Shown here: piece after piece, positions 56,490 to 64,000 of the stretch | Numbering within the stretch: the stretch's first letter is position 1 | How the letters are laid out: every line of letters starts with the position of its first letter | Assembly (NCBI GenBank): GCA_020342235.1 | Contig: CP073214.1 | Coordinates: 310,001 to 374,000 of the forward strand | DNA length: 64,000 nt | From: Saccharomycopsis phalli | Lineage: Eukaryota; Ascomycota; Saccharomycetes; Ascoideales; Saccharomycopsidaceae | Direction of reading: 5' to 3' | Made by a program: the position numbers and the translations under genes | The notes under the pieces: model-generated | What the model was told of the DNA's origin: nothing | The model's input: the letters and a program-made list of their open reading frames with translations, nothing else | The model's database searches: none

Positions 56490-57917
56490 TTATTGGGCTA
56501 TGATGCTATCATTTAGTTTATAAATCAAATCTTTAGCAATGCTATTTGTTGCTGCCACAATTTCTAGTTTATCAACTAGGATCTCTATTGACTTGGGAAA
56601 CATAAAGCAATTAACGATATGACCGAGATTTCCGTCATCATAAACCATTGCTTCTTGAAATTCCTTCTGTGCATTTTCGGGAATTTGCAACGATCCAATG
56701 TCATGGAAGACCTTCAAAACATGCTCTATTTTATGTCTATCCAACTTGAAGTCGCTTAACTGCTCCGTAAATCTCTGCATCGATAAAGCAATGTCTGCGT
56801 GTGGTATATTTGACTTGTCATTGTTGTTGGGGCAACTTTTTTCGTCTACATTTTCCTTATTGGTACTCACTTGTGTTCGCTTTTCCTTCAAACGTATCCA
56901 GACCCTTTTTCGCACACTGTTGCCAAAGAGATATTTGCCATTCCATTTGGAGCTTCCGAAACGTAGTCCCGAATAGCACCATCCCTGGTCGTCAATATCA
57001 TCTTCTAGCATTAGTATATGCCAAGAACGCCATTTCCATTTCCAGCTCACACCATCGATGGGGTATAAATTCATTCGGTATGTAATCCCGCCCGTGGAGG
57101 TAGCTTGTCCGCCTTGGGTAATATTGACAGGCCGCTTGAACTGGTTGACAAAAGCAGGCGGGTCAATAGCATGAGCCAACATATTTTTGCTAAATAGGGG
57201 GTACCCGAATAAAGTTATTCCCCGTTCATGCTCTATGATTAGTTCATAAGACAGACCACAACCATTGCCCTGTACATAGTCATATATTCCTTGCGCAATA
57301 CTCGTGTTAGCAGAATAGAAGCTGGAAAAGCTACTGGGAAGTTCCTGTTTTGGGTCAATGGGATCGAGCGAACTACATATTAAGGGGTCCTTGGGGTTAC
57401 CCCTTAATAATGCCTGTTGCTTCTCGACCAATCTGTCATAGTGGTCTAAAGACAACACCAAAGCATCTATCTCCTTCAACTTCAGAAAAGGGAGTGAAAA
57501 CTTTAAATCGGTGAACTCTTCCCCACCTTCAAGGTGCTGGGTATAATCTATTATAGACTTTATAGGATCAAAGTCGGCGTTGAAGTCGGTTTTCGATGAA
57601 GGTCGCCTGCTTGACAGCACATCCTCGTTATTGCCTACGCTAACGCGCAAGTGGGATACAGTGGATGCTTTCGATATATTCTCACTGGAACTTGGCTGGG
57701 TATCGGCCATCACCATCCCAGGTAGCAGGTGGTTAAGTCCTGTGACAACTGTACGCAGATTTTTGAAATAACAATCTGTAGAAGGTACAGTCGTATCATT
57801 CACCGTGTTAATGCAAGGAATATCTTCCATATTCTCGGTGTCACTCAGAACCATAACGTCATCATTGTCAAGGGCATATTCTGGTCTTGTACGGAATAAC
57901 TTTCCTGTTAAACCCAT
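56490..57917 (-). CDS. Dysferlin-domain (DysF) protein, Spo73/Mug65-like
   Basis: This 475-residue soluble protein carries a DysF-type domain at about 280-345: the N-terminal signature WKWKWRSWHILM, then DDQGWCYSGLRFGSSKWNG and RKRVWIRLKEKR. The alternating Trp/Arg pattern is diagnostic of the fold also found in peroxins Pex28-32, Spo73 and S. pombe Mug65. There is no transmembrane segment, which argues against the Pex30-type membrane peroxins. Residues about 125-180 and 385-475 are helical and look conserved; the N-terminus is disordered. S. cerevisiae Spo73, needed for prospore membrane extension, is much shorter, so this may be a fuller ancestral form or a different DysF protein. The function is not assigned. 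It is convergent with NOT3 (79 bp). Confidence 0.8.
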   Translation of the reverse strand: MGLTGKLFRTRPEYALDNDDVMVLSDTENMEDIPCINTVNDTTVPSTDCYFKNLRTVVTGLNHLLPGMVMADTQPSSSENISKASTVSHLRVSVGNNEDVLSSRRPSSKTDFNADFDPIKSIIDYTQHLEGGEEFTDLKFSLPFLKLKEIDALVLSLDHYDRLVEKQQALLRGNPKDPLICSSLDPIDPKQELPSSFSSFYSANTSIAQGIYDYVQGNGCGLSYELIIEHERGITLFGYPLFSKNMLAHAIDPPAFVNQFKRPVNITQGGQATSTGGITYRMNLYPIDGVSWKWKWRSWHILMLEDDIDDQGWCYSGLRFGSSKWNGKYLFGNSVRKRVWIRLKEKRTQVSTNKENVDEKSCPNNNDKSNIPHADIALSMQRFTEQLSDFKLDRHKIEHVLKVFHDIGSLQIPENAQKEFQEAMVYDDGNLGHIVNCFMFPKSIEILVDKLEIVAATNSIAKDLIYKLNDSIIAQ

Positions 57918-58519
57918 ACACTAGCCGCATGCGATCTATTGCGGAGCAATCAAAGTTTGTAATGCCTGCATCTATTACCCGCTTATATTATTCTCGTATG
58001 TACGCTGCGGCAAAAAGTAAACCACTGTAAGTGAATACACCAAACGAAGTGGAATGATTTTATGTAATGGAGGGCCAACCCAACAACCAGGTTGATGGGC
58101 ATTAAACCGCACATTAAAAGCACAGGCTATTAGGGCTTGCTGACCAAAGTGTACGCCGCAAAGCTGTTAAACTGAGCTCAAAATATTATAATATCACAAC
58201 TGGCTAGTTGACTTAAGCAGCCCAAGTGATAAATTTGTGTACACATTGAGTGGTACCATGCGTAGCCTAACTTTGATAGACGTGTGACTGACGAAACCCG
58301 ACAATACACTAATATCGCGCTTGTAAATATGCCACATTATCTTTGTAAAAGATATTACCCGGCCGCGTAAGGTCTTGTTCCTATTCACTCATGCATAGTA
58401 AAAAAAATTATGAGTGGACCTTTTGTTTTATGTGAGCAAAAATTTGATTATTAATTGGAAGATAACATAGGACGTTTTTACTTTACATCTGGTTATTTAT
58501 GCATATAGACAATAGATAA
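57918..58519. promoter_or_regulatory. Divergent promoter between the DysF gene and CST6
   Basis: This 602 bp region contains two TTACCCG sites, at 57975-57981 (58 bp before the DysF ATG) and at 58355-58361 (158 bp before the CST6 ATG). No gene, tRNA or repeat was seen between them. Confidence 0.55.
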
Positions 58520-59755
58520 ATGGAATCTACTTTATTCCAGCACATTGGCCTAGATAATCTCAACTTGGGGCCTAAAGAAATGCGCACTGATACAATTCCT
58601 ATTCAAGGAGTAGCAAACCATCAAAGAGAAGTTGATCAGTCTGCAATAACGAACGAGAATAATAGTCGCAATTTGCTATCTACAATAAAAAGAGAGGATA
58701 TTGGTAATATTGCACAAATGAGTCATATGGATAACTATTTTGACACCGGCTCGTACGATTCTGTATCGCAAAAACCCTCGGGACATCAAATACCAGACAA
58801 TACGCATCACGGAGCACATTATAATGATAATTCGGCAGCGCATAGTCAGGTCCTCGGTGCTAATAGCGGTAGTCATTCGATGAATATGATGGCAAACGAA
58901 CATCACAGCCATCAAACTATTACTTTTAGCAACCCGTTCTCTGAAATCACCAACTTTCCTATCACTAACCCGCCTATATTTGAGCCAGAAGTAGTTGCTG
59001 GCGTCACCAAAAGAAGAGTATCCATCTCCAATGGTCAAATAGGGCAATTAATAGAACTACATGGCGTATACAACACTGATAATTTTGGTCAGCAGGGATA
59101 CTCAACTGAATCATCTGAAACTAGCTCGGTGACTCCGCAGTCACAGACGATAAACAGTTCAGAAGGATTACAAAATGTGCAACATCAACCCCAGACAATA
59201 GCACACCCACATTTGTCACCGCATGGAATTGTGCAAGATACTATAATCGCAAACAATCAACCTATTTTCTCGCCTGTTGTTGGAAATAATGGAATTATTG
59301 TTCCTTCTTCACAGGGTAATGGTGTGGCTCCTAGAGGACATCCGCCTGTTCGGCCCATCTCACCACACAATCAACAGCATCCACATCAACAGCATCAACA
59401 ACATCCGCATCACTCAGTAATGCATCATATGCCACAAATTATGATGCAGCAAAAACCGGGTCCGATTCCTGGTACCGCTGCCTGGAAGCGTGCTAGACTC
59501 CTTGAGAGAAATAGAATGGCGGCTTCCAAATGTAGGCAAAAGAAAAAAGTTGCCCAGCAGCAATTGCAAAAAGATGCGGAGGTCGCGGCTCGGGAATGTG
59601 AAATGTTAAAGAATAAAGTTGTGTTCTTGGAAGACAAAATAAAACAGGCTGTTTTAGCCCTTCAGTCCACTAAATATGAAGGTATGTTGGGTGAGTCTGT
59701 CCAGAATATTATGGATATCCTTTCGGCTTCTAATGAATCTAGTCCGAATCATTAG
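58520..59755 (+). CDS. CST6: bZIP transcription factor of the ATF/CREB type (Cst6/Rca1)
   Basis: This 411-residue protein has a bZIP at about 323-385. The basic region is KRARLLERNRMAASKCRQKKK with the diagnostic NxxAAxxCR pattern, followed by a leucine-zipper helix (QLQKDAEVAARECEMLKNKV). The N-terminal 300 residues are disordered and rich in His, Gln, Asn and Ser. A conserved-looking core (ITFSNPFSEITNFPITNPPIF, about 135-155, and TKRRVSISNGQIGQLIELHG) probably holds an activation or docking element. Position supports the name: NOT3, CST6, CKA1 and CAP2 are clustered in S. cerevisiae (YIL038C, YIL036W, YIL035C, YIL034C). In C. albicans the ortholog Rca1 controls CO2-responsive carbonic anhydrase; in S. 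cerevisiae Cst6 also affects use of oleate and other carbon sources. There are no CTG codons. Confidence 0.88.
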   Translation: MESTLFQHIGLDNLNLGPKEMRTDTIPIQGVANHQREVDQSAITNENNSRNLLSTIKREDIGNIAQMSHMDNYFDTGSYDSVSQKPSGHQIPDNTHHGAHYNDNSAAHSQVLGANSGSHSMNMMANEHHSHQTITFSNPFSEITNFPITNPPIFEPEVVAGVTKRRVSISNGQIGQLIELHGVYNTDNFGQQGYSTESSETSSVTPQSQTINSSEGLQNVQHQPQTIAHPHLSPHGIVQDTIIANNQPIFSPVVGNNGIIVPSSQGNGVAPRGHPPVRPISPHNQQHPHQQHQQHPHHSVMHHMPQIMMQQKPGPIPGTAAWKRARLLERNRMAASKCRQKKKVAQQQLQKDAEVAARECEMLKNKVVFLEDKIKQAVLALQSTKYEGMLGESVQNIMDILSASNESSPNH

Positions 59756-60154
59756 TAATGATTTTTTTTATTTTGATAGGTGACTGTTCACCTAATTATT
59801 CAATGGTTTTGGTTCTTGAATTCATGTATAGATTATTATTTTGAGGGATGTGGCAGAAGCGGTTTTCATATATATATCTTTTTATAATTTTTCAGACATA
59901 TGGAAATTCATCTGATTGTATTATGATAATAGATTGACACGATGCAGTACTTTAAGCGCCTGTCATGCATTATTTATTTTTGGTTTTACATGTAATTTGA
60001 TTTTTTGTTGCAACAACTATAATGGAATCAGAAGGTATAACTTCTCAAGAAGGAGGATTTAAATCAGTTCTATCACTTGTGAGTTTATTTTCTGATAGTC
60101 GTGGGTTATCTTAACTAATAACTGGCACTTCTTATTATAAGGTACAAGGAAAGG
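59756..60154. other. Intergenic between CST6 and the gene at 60155
   Basis: There are about 400 bp of T-rich DNA with the CST6 3' end. An ATG at 60022 opens 19 codons (MESEGITSQEGG) before a GTGAGT at 60079; an AACTAAT-like word at 60114 follows. It may be a 5' exon of the next gene or a chance frame. Nothing else is supported. Confidence 0.35.
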
Positions 60155-61269
60155 ATGGGAGTTCGGGATACATCTAGAGGTAAGGATATTTCAAAACCCG
60201 TATTTCATTATATTAATTACATTAATTATTAGTGGTCAGGCGATTGAAATGGCTTTTATCAAAAAAGAATAAGTCTACAAAACAAGCAATGGGACTTTTG
60301 CGGCTTCAACAAAAGACCAAGAAACCCAGATACCGGTTTGATATAGAAAATTGCAAACCAATATCTCCATCTTGTGGGCACTTGACTCGTCTATTTGACA
60401 TTAGATACCAAGAGTATAATTCAATAGAAGCTTCTGAAAAAGCACAGGTTTCCGAAAAGTTCAAGAGTGATTTAGTCGATAAAGATATCATGTATATCAT
60501 GAAAGCATTGGAAACATTCTTTGTTAATCCGATTTCTCTTAAAGAGTGCTTAATCAAGGAGGAAGAAGTGCTAACTTTCCCGTACGCTGGTTCCAGGCTT
60601 GATAAGAATTTTAGGATATTTAAATTCCTTACAAAATTCTTTAAAGAGTACTTTTTATCTTTTGATCCCGCATCGTTCAAATTCTCGTTAGAATCTCTCA
60701 GATTCATAGACTCATTATTTGAAGCATTAACAACTTACCAAGAGCTAACTTACTTACGCTCGGATAAACACCTCTATAAAAGATTAAAGCAGTATATCTC
60801 TTCCTTCCAAGAATATTTTAATCTACTAACGAGACTTGGGAAGCAGGAACAGATTTTAGGTCTAATACTAGACTGTGCCTATATACTATTAAACATTTCC
60901 TTAGTTATTCTAGGTCGGTTTAGCAATGCAAAGAAAAGGAGGTTACAAGTCAAATACCACATTACTGCATTTTATCATGAATTCATGGAATCTATGAAGA
61001 GCTACGTTAAAACCGGAATTAAGTTTAAGCCAAAATTCACACAAATGGCACAGAGAGGATTAAATTATAACTACATCCAATTGGCTCACTGTACGATTTT
61101 TGTCTTGAGAAAATTACTTGGTTCTTGTACAAAACAAATGCAAGCTTTTCCAGCTTACACCATACTCTGCAAATTGAGAAAGTCGATACTCAGTAATTTC
61201 ATTCTCATCAACAACAACAAATTACTTAAATCATACAGTCATGTCGAATGGTATAAAATTTGCAAATAG
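60155..61269 (+). CDS. Helical basic protein of unknown function, probably two or more exons
   Basis: The main frame runs 60233-61269 and encodes a basic, largely helical protein of about 345 residues, with no signal peptide and possible hydrophobic helices at about 205-225 (LGLILDCAYILLNISLVILG). It has no ATG until 60289, yet the preceding codons (VRRLKWLLSKKNKSTKQA) look coding. A good model joins ATG 60155 (MGVRDTSR) across a GTAAGG...TTAG intron at 60180-60232 to give 353 residues. A further 5' exon from 60022 is possible, but its acceptor is poor. The minimal alternative is ATG 60289, 326 residues. I do not recognise the family. The position between CST6 and CKA1 is not matched by a known S. 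cerevisiae gene that I can name. Confidence 0.65.
60180..60232 (+). other. Probable intron in the gene at 60155-61269 (53 nt)
   Basis: The donor is GTAAGG at 60180 and the acceptor TTAG ends at 60232. There is only a weak branch-like sequence (CATTAAT) at about 60220. It is supported mainly by the coding look of the joined frame; confidence is moderate to low. Confidence 0.45.
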
Positions 61270-61703
61270 TTTACTTCAAAAAAATTTTATTTTATTAATT
61301 ATTTTGATAGTATACATAATTCAAGAGACCAAATATGTAGATTAATAAATAGAATAAAACAAAACAGACAAACGGAAGCCACTATACTGCAAACAATTTA
61401 TTAAGCAAAAGTTTAGAAAAGCTTGATTCCTGAGAAAATTTTAACTAACAAGTATATATACTGTGGGATACTACACTCCATTTACGGAATCAGATGAGTT
61501 TTGACAGCCCCTGAAAGGAATCAAAATTTCAAACACCAAAGAATATTACTGACAAGAAAAAATCAGGTAAATAATGAACATGAAATAATTACATATCAGT
61601 CAATCCAACCCACTCTATTACCGATTCATTTAAAGTTAACATCAATGAGAAGTTACTGACTTCATTTTATAATGAGCTGTGTATAGATAAATTAAAGGAA
61701 CAA
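61270..61703. other. Intergenic, convergent 3' regions of the gene at 60155 and CKA1
   Basis: This 434 bp region is very AT-rich between convergent stops. No ORF, RNA gene or repeat was recognised. Confidence 0.4.
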
Positions 61704-62723
61704 TCAACCAGATTTTTTCTCAGCTTTCTCAGCTTCACGAACTGGTTTAAAATAATCATGCATCATTGCTTCTTTAGCCGTCAATCGTTCTTGATGATCA
61801 TAACGCAACAAATGGTCAATGAAATCAATAGCTTCTGTAGAAACAAATGGATTGTTGTTATTATTAACAAACCTGGTCCAAGGTCTTTTAACATAAGATC
61901 CTAAATCTTCGTATTCCGCTCCCAATTGAATTTCATACTTTGATAAGTAAGTGTGCAAATCCTCTGTACCAAGTATTCTCACAATTTGCACTAACTGGTC
62001 AGTATTTGATTTACCATGGAAGAAAGGTTCCCTTTTGAAAATCATGGAAGCAAGCATTGCCCCATATGACCATAAATCAAGAGAATAGTCATAATATCTA
62101 AAATCAACCAACAATTCCGGTCCCTTGAAATATCTTGATGCAACTCTTACATTATACTCCACTCCTGCGTGATAAAATTCTGCCAAACCCCAGTCAATTA
62201 ATCTTAGCCGTTTATTATCGTGATCAATCATCACATTATGAGGTTTGACATCTCGATGCATGATTCCCATTGAATGTGAATAGTCTAATGCTTTTAGTAA
62301 CTCATACATGTAGAACCTGATGTCATAATCAGTGAACTGTGGATACAAAGTTCTAAAGTCAATATTATTCACCTGCTCAAAAATCAATGCTGGTGTTTTC
62401 GATAATGGGTCTCTGACAACGTCAATAAGATCTATTATGTTTGGCCCACCTAACAAGTTCTGCAATATTTTTATTTCCCTCTTGATTTTCTTTCTCTTGA
62501 CTGGCTTCAATACTTTTATGACGACTCTTCTTCCTTGTGGTAACTCTACGCCCTCAAAGACTTCCGAGTATTTACCTCGTCCTATTTTCTTAATGATTTC
62601 ATACTTTTCTTGAGATCTCCAAACAATGCTAACATTATCATAATCCCAATAAGACCGCGGTTTTGTTTCATTGACATTGCTGTAAACCTTAGATATAAAT
62701 GATACTGGTTGACTTAGCACCAT
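61704..62723 (-). CDS. CKA1: Casein kinase 2 catalytic (alpha) subunit
   Basis: This 339-residue CK2 alpha is an acidophilic Ser/Thr kinase with many targets. The landmark motifs are intact: glycine loop GRGKYSEVF (48-56), ATP lysine K70 in VVIKVLKP, the basic stretch KRKKIKRE (77-84) that recognises acidic substrates, [12 protein letters not shown] (156-167), and the CK2-specific DWG (177-179) replacing [22 protein letters not shown] is the activation segment. The C-terminus is short and lysine-rich. CKA1 is chosen over CKA2 because its neighbours CST6 and CAP2 match S. cerevisiae YIL035C. The sequence alone does not separate the two. The E-box 213 bp upstream may regulate it. Confidence 0.9.
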   Translation of the reverse strand: MVLSQPVSFISKVYSNVNETKPRSYWDYDNVSIVWRSQEKYEIIKKIGRGKYSEVFEGVELPQGRRVVIKVLKPVKRKKIKREIKILQNLLGGPNIIDLIDVVRDPLSKTPALIFEQVNNIDFRTLYPQFTDYDIRFYMYELLKALDYSHSMGIMHRDVKPHNVMIDHDNKRLRLIDWGLAEFYHAGVEYNVRVASRYFKGPELLVDFRYYDYSLDLWSYGAMLASMIFKREPFFHGKSNTDQLVQIVRILGTEDLHTYLSKYEIQLGAEYEDLGSYVKRPWTRFVNNNNNPFVSTEAIDFIDHLLRYDHQERLTAKEAMMHDYFKPVREAEKAEKKSG

Positions 62724-63105
62724 CGTGAATTATGCTTTTAAACCAATAATCGAACAATAATTTAAGCCGCGGTTAATTAATCCAGAATATATATGGCACA
62801 CTTTAAGGTAAAATAAATACACACACTGGATTATAATCCCGATTATATTTATTTCTATTTGTGTTGTAATTTCACTCTTCTGGTGTTTTTGAGGGTGTGT
62901 CCTGTCTAGAAAATTTTTGCCCCCAAAACAATCACATCACGTGACATAACACATTACAGAGTTAATCGAGTATACGAATATTCTACAAAATCAGTTATTC
63001 TTCCTCGGGTGATTTATAAACGATCCATTACTATTAAAGAGAACATTGGCATGATCTAATTCCTGAGGGAATTTTCTACTTAGCAGAAATAATGAGCACC
63101 CGCGT
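62724..63105. promoter_or_regulatory. CKA1 promoter and CAP2 3' region
   Basis: This 382 bp region is flanked by two minus-strand genes. An E-box ATCACGTGAC lies at 62936-62945. No other element is supported. Confidence 0.5.
62936..62945. promoter_or_regulatory. E-box ATCACGTGAC upstream of CKA1
   Basis: This is the same 10-mer as at 20703 and 46465; here it is 213 bp before the CKA1 ATG. It is a likely bHLH (Cbf1-type) site. Confidence 0.55.
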
Positions 63106-63945
63106 TCACAATTCCAGGAGTCCCTTTATGACATCCTGTTGAATCTGCTTATCTCCTTCAATATTTGAAATCTTCTCAATGGTTCTCAAGTCACCCACGA
63201 CGTCTTTGGTTTTACCAAAGTAAACCTCTTGTATCATATTTCTCAATTTTGATTCGAAGTCTTCTACCAATGTACCTATGTTTGTTATATGACCAATATT
63301 ATTACTTGCAAGTAATGTTTTCTTTGTCTGTCTAGTTAAATTACCGGATATACTTAATTCAAAACCTTCTTCTGCTTCATCTTGTTCATCCATGTTTAAT
63401 ATAATTGTTGATGTTAATGTGTAAACAAAGCTGTCTTCCCTTGATGACTTAACAACATCAATGATATGTATACCATCCCATGATGAGGTAGAAGTTTCAC
63501 TATCTTTCTTTAATAATATTGCTCCGGCAAAGCCATTTGATATATCATCACCTTCTTCAGGGTTCCACAAGTACACAGAGGAAACTCCTCCCTCATAATA
63601 TAAATCTCTATAAATATCAAAGGAATCGTTCGCAAAGAGCTCAAGCTCTCTTAATGCCTCGCTAGGTTTTGGTGCCAATTCAAGCTCCTTGGCTGAAAGC
63701 TCAGGATAGTATTTATTGGACCACGGTGATCTGTACGAATCACCATCTCTATTGTAATCACAAATCAAATACTTCTTCCCTGACTCCAAACACTTGGCAC
63801 TTGATAGAGGCTGATCCACTGACGACAAGAGATCCTCAGCTAGTTCCGGAGTAAGTCTTCCCAAGTTGACCAAGTTTCTGGACACATTCTTAGGATCCAA
63901 TCTTCGAAGAAGATCCAATGATGCGTCGTAAGCTGCGTCTGACAT
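63106..63945 (-). CDS. CAP2: F-actin capping protein beta subunit
   Basis: This 279-residue protein matches the capping protein beta subunit family. The N-terminus is YDASLDLLRRLDPKNVSRNLVNL (the beta-subunit signature), then LLSSVDQPL, YLICDYNRDGDSYRSPWSNKYYP, and VSSVYLWNPEEGD with SWDGIHIIDV. The C-terminal helix holds the tentacle (FESKLRNMIQEVYFGKTKDVVGDLRTIE). With Cap1 it caps actin barbed ends in cortical patches. It is adjacent to CKA1, as in S. cerevisiae (CAP2 YIL034C, CKA1 YIL035C). The start ATG at 63945 gives the expected N-terminus; 55 bp of promoter remain before the window's end. Confidence 0.96.
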   Translation of the reverse strand: MSDAAYDASLDLLRRLDPKNVSRNLVNLGRLTPELAEDLLSSVDQPLSSAKCLESGKKYLICDYNRDGDSYRSPWSNKYYPELSAKELELAPKPSEALRELELFANDSFDIYRDLYYEGGVSSVYLWNPEEGDDISNGFAGAILLKKDSETSTSSWDGIHIIDVVKSSREDSFVYTLTSTIILNMDEQDEAEEGFELSISGNLTRQTKKTLLASNNIGHITNIGTLVEDFESKLRNMIQEVYFGKTKDVVGDLRTIEKISNIEGDKQIQQDVIKGLLEL

Positions 63946-64000
63946 TTGTGTGCTATTAGATTGTTCTCAAGAGTAACACTAATACAGGCAGCCACAATTG

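Noticed and set aside
1-64000. Transposons, LTR elements or other virus-like fossils
   Set aside because: No reverse transcriptase, integrase, transposase or capsid-like frame and no paired terminal repeats were found on either strand.

Overview
This is 64 kb of ordinary, gene-dense budding-yeast nuclear DNA. It holds about 36 protein genes, mostly separated by less than 500 bp, with few and short introns. The proteins are Saccharomycotina core proteins, such as a GLFG nucleoporin, Set1 with an RRM, Nar1, Atg9, Mps1 and Bim1. Two observations point to the CUG-Ser clade (Debaryomyces/Candida/Scheffersomyces type). CTG codons are very rare, and I found none in the RPE1, ARP2 or CST6 reading frames. 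Where CTG does occur at conserved sites (PMT4 2513-2515, NOT3 55238-55240), serine fits the family better than leucine. The species cannot be named from this window. No rRNA, tRNA, transposon, LTR element, CRISPR array, telomere or clear centromere was seen.

Layout. 1-14.9 kb: the 3' end of an acidic unknown gene, PMT4, MET18, a NUP116-type nucleoporin, POL12 and APP1. 14.9-17.2 kb: a gene-poor gap with one or two small putative secreted-protein ORFs. 17.2-23.3 kb: PKP1, a small secreted glycoprotein gene, NAR1 and ATG9. 23.3-25.4 kb: a 1.4 kb promoter and a four-pass membrane protein. 25.5-35.7 kb: RPE1, ALB1, an acyl-CoA dehydrogenase, TRM61, MRX9, LSM1, ARP2 and MPS1. 36-46.4 kb: SET1, ORC6, a disordered unknown, an FAA2-type acyl-CoA synthetase and two small unknowns. 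46.8-56.4 kb: MED15 (GAL11), FEX1, FRQ1, BIM1 and NOT3. 56.5-64 kb: a DysF-domain protein, CST6/RCA1, an unknown gene with a probable intron, CKA1 and CAP2.

Gene order supports several names. RPE1-ALB1-TRM61-LSM1 matches S. cerevisiae YJL121C-YJL125C. MRX9-ARP2-MPS1 matches YDL027C-YDL029W. SET1-ORC6 matches YHR119W-YHR118C. NOT3-CST6-CKA1-CAP2 matches YIL038C-YIL034C. FAA2 and BIM1 (YER015W and YER016W) are in the same neighbourhood.

Three genes need spliced models to be complete. LSM1 has one intron, MED15 has one intron that supplies the start of its KIX domain, and NOT3 has two introns. Intergenic DNA carries recurring regulatory words: ACGCGT (MCB) before POL12 and ORC6, the 10-mer ATCACGTGAC in three promoters, TTACCCG (Reb1-like) in at least five promoters, and a perfect CRE before FAA2. 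I found no convincing new multi-gene system. The most unusual items are the AT-hook pair in Orc6, the degenerate fourth EF-hand of Frq1, the small secreted ORFs, and repeated promoter motifs.
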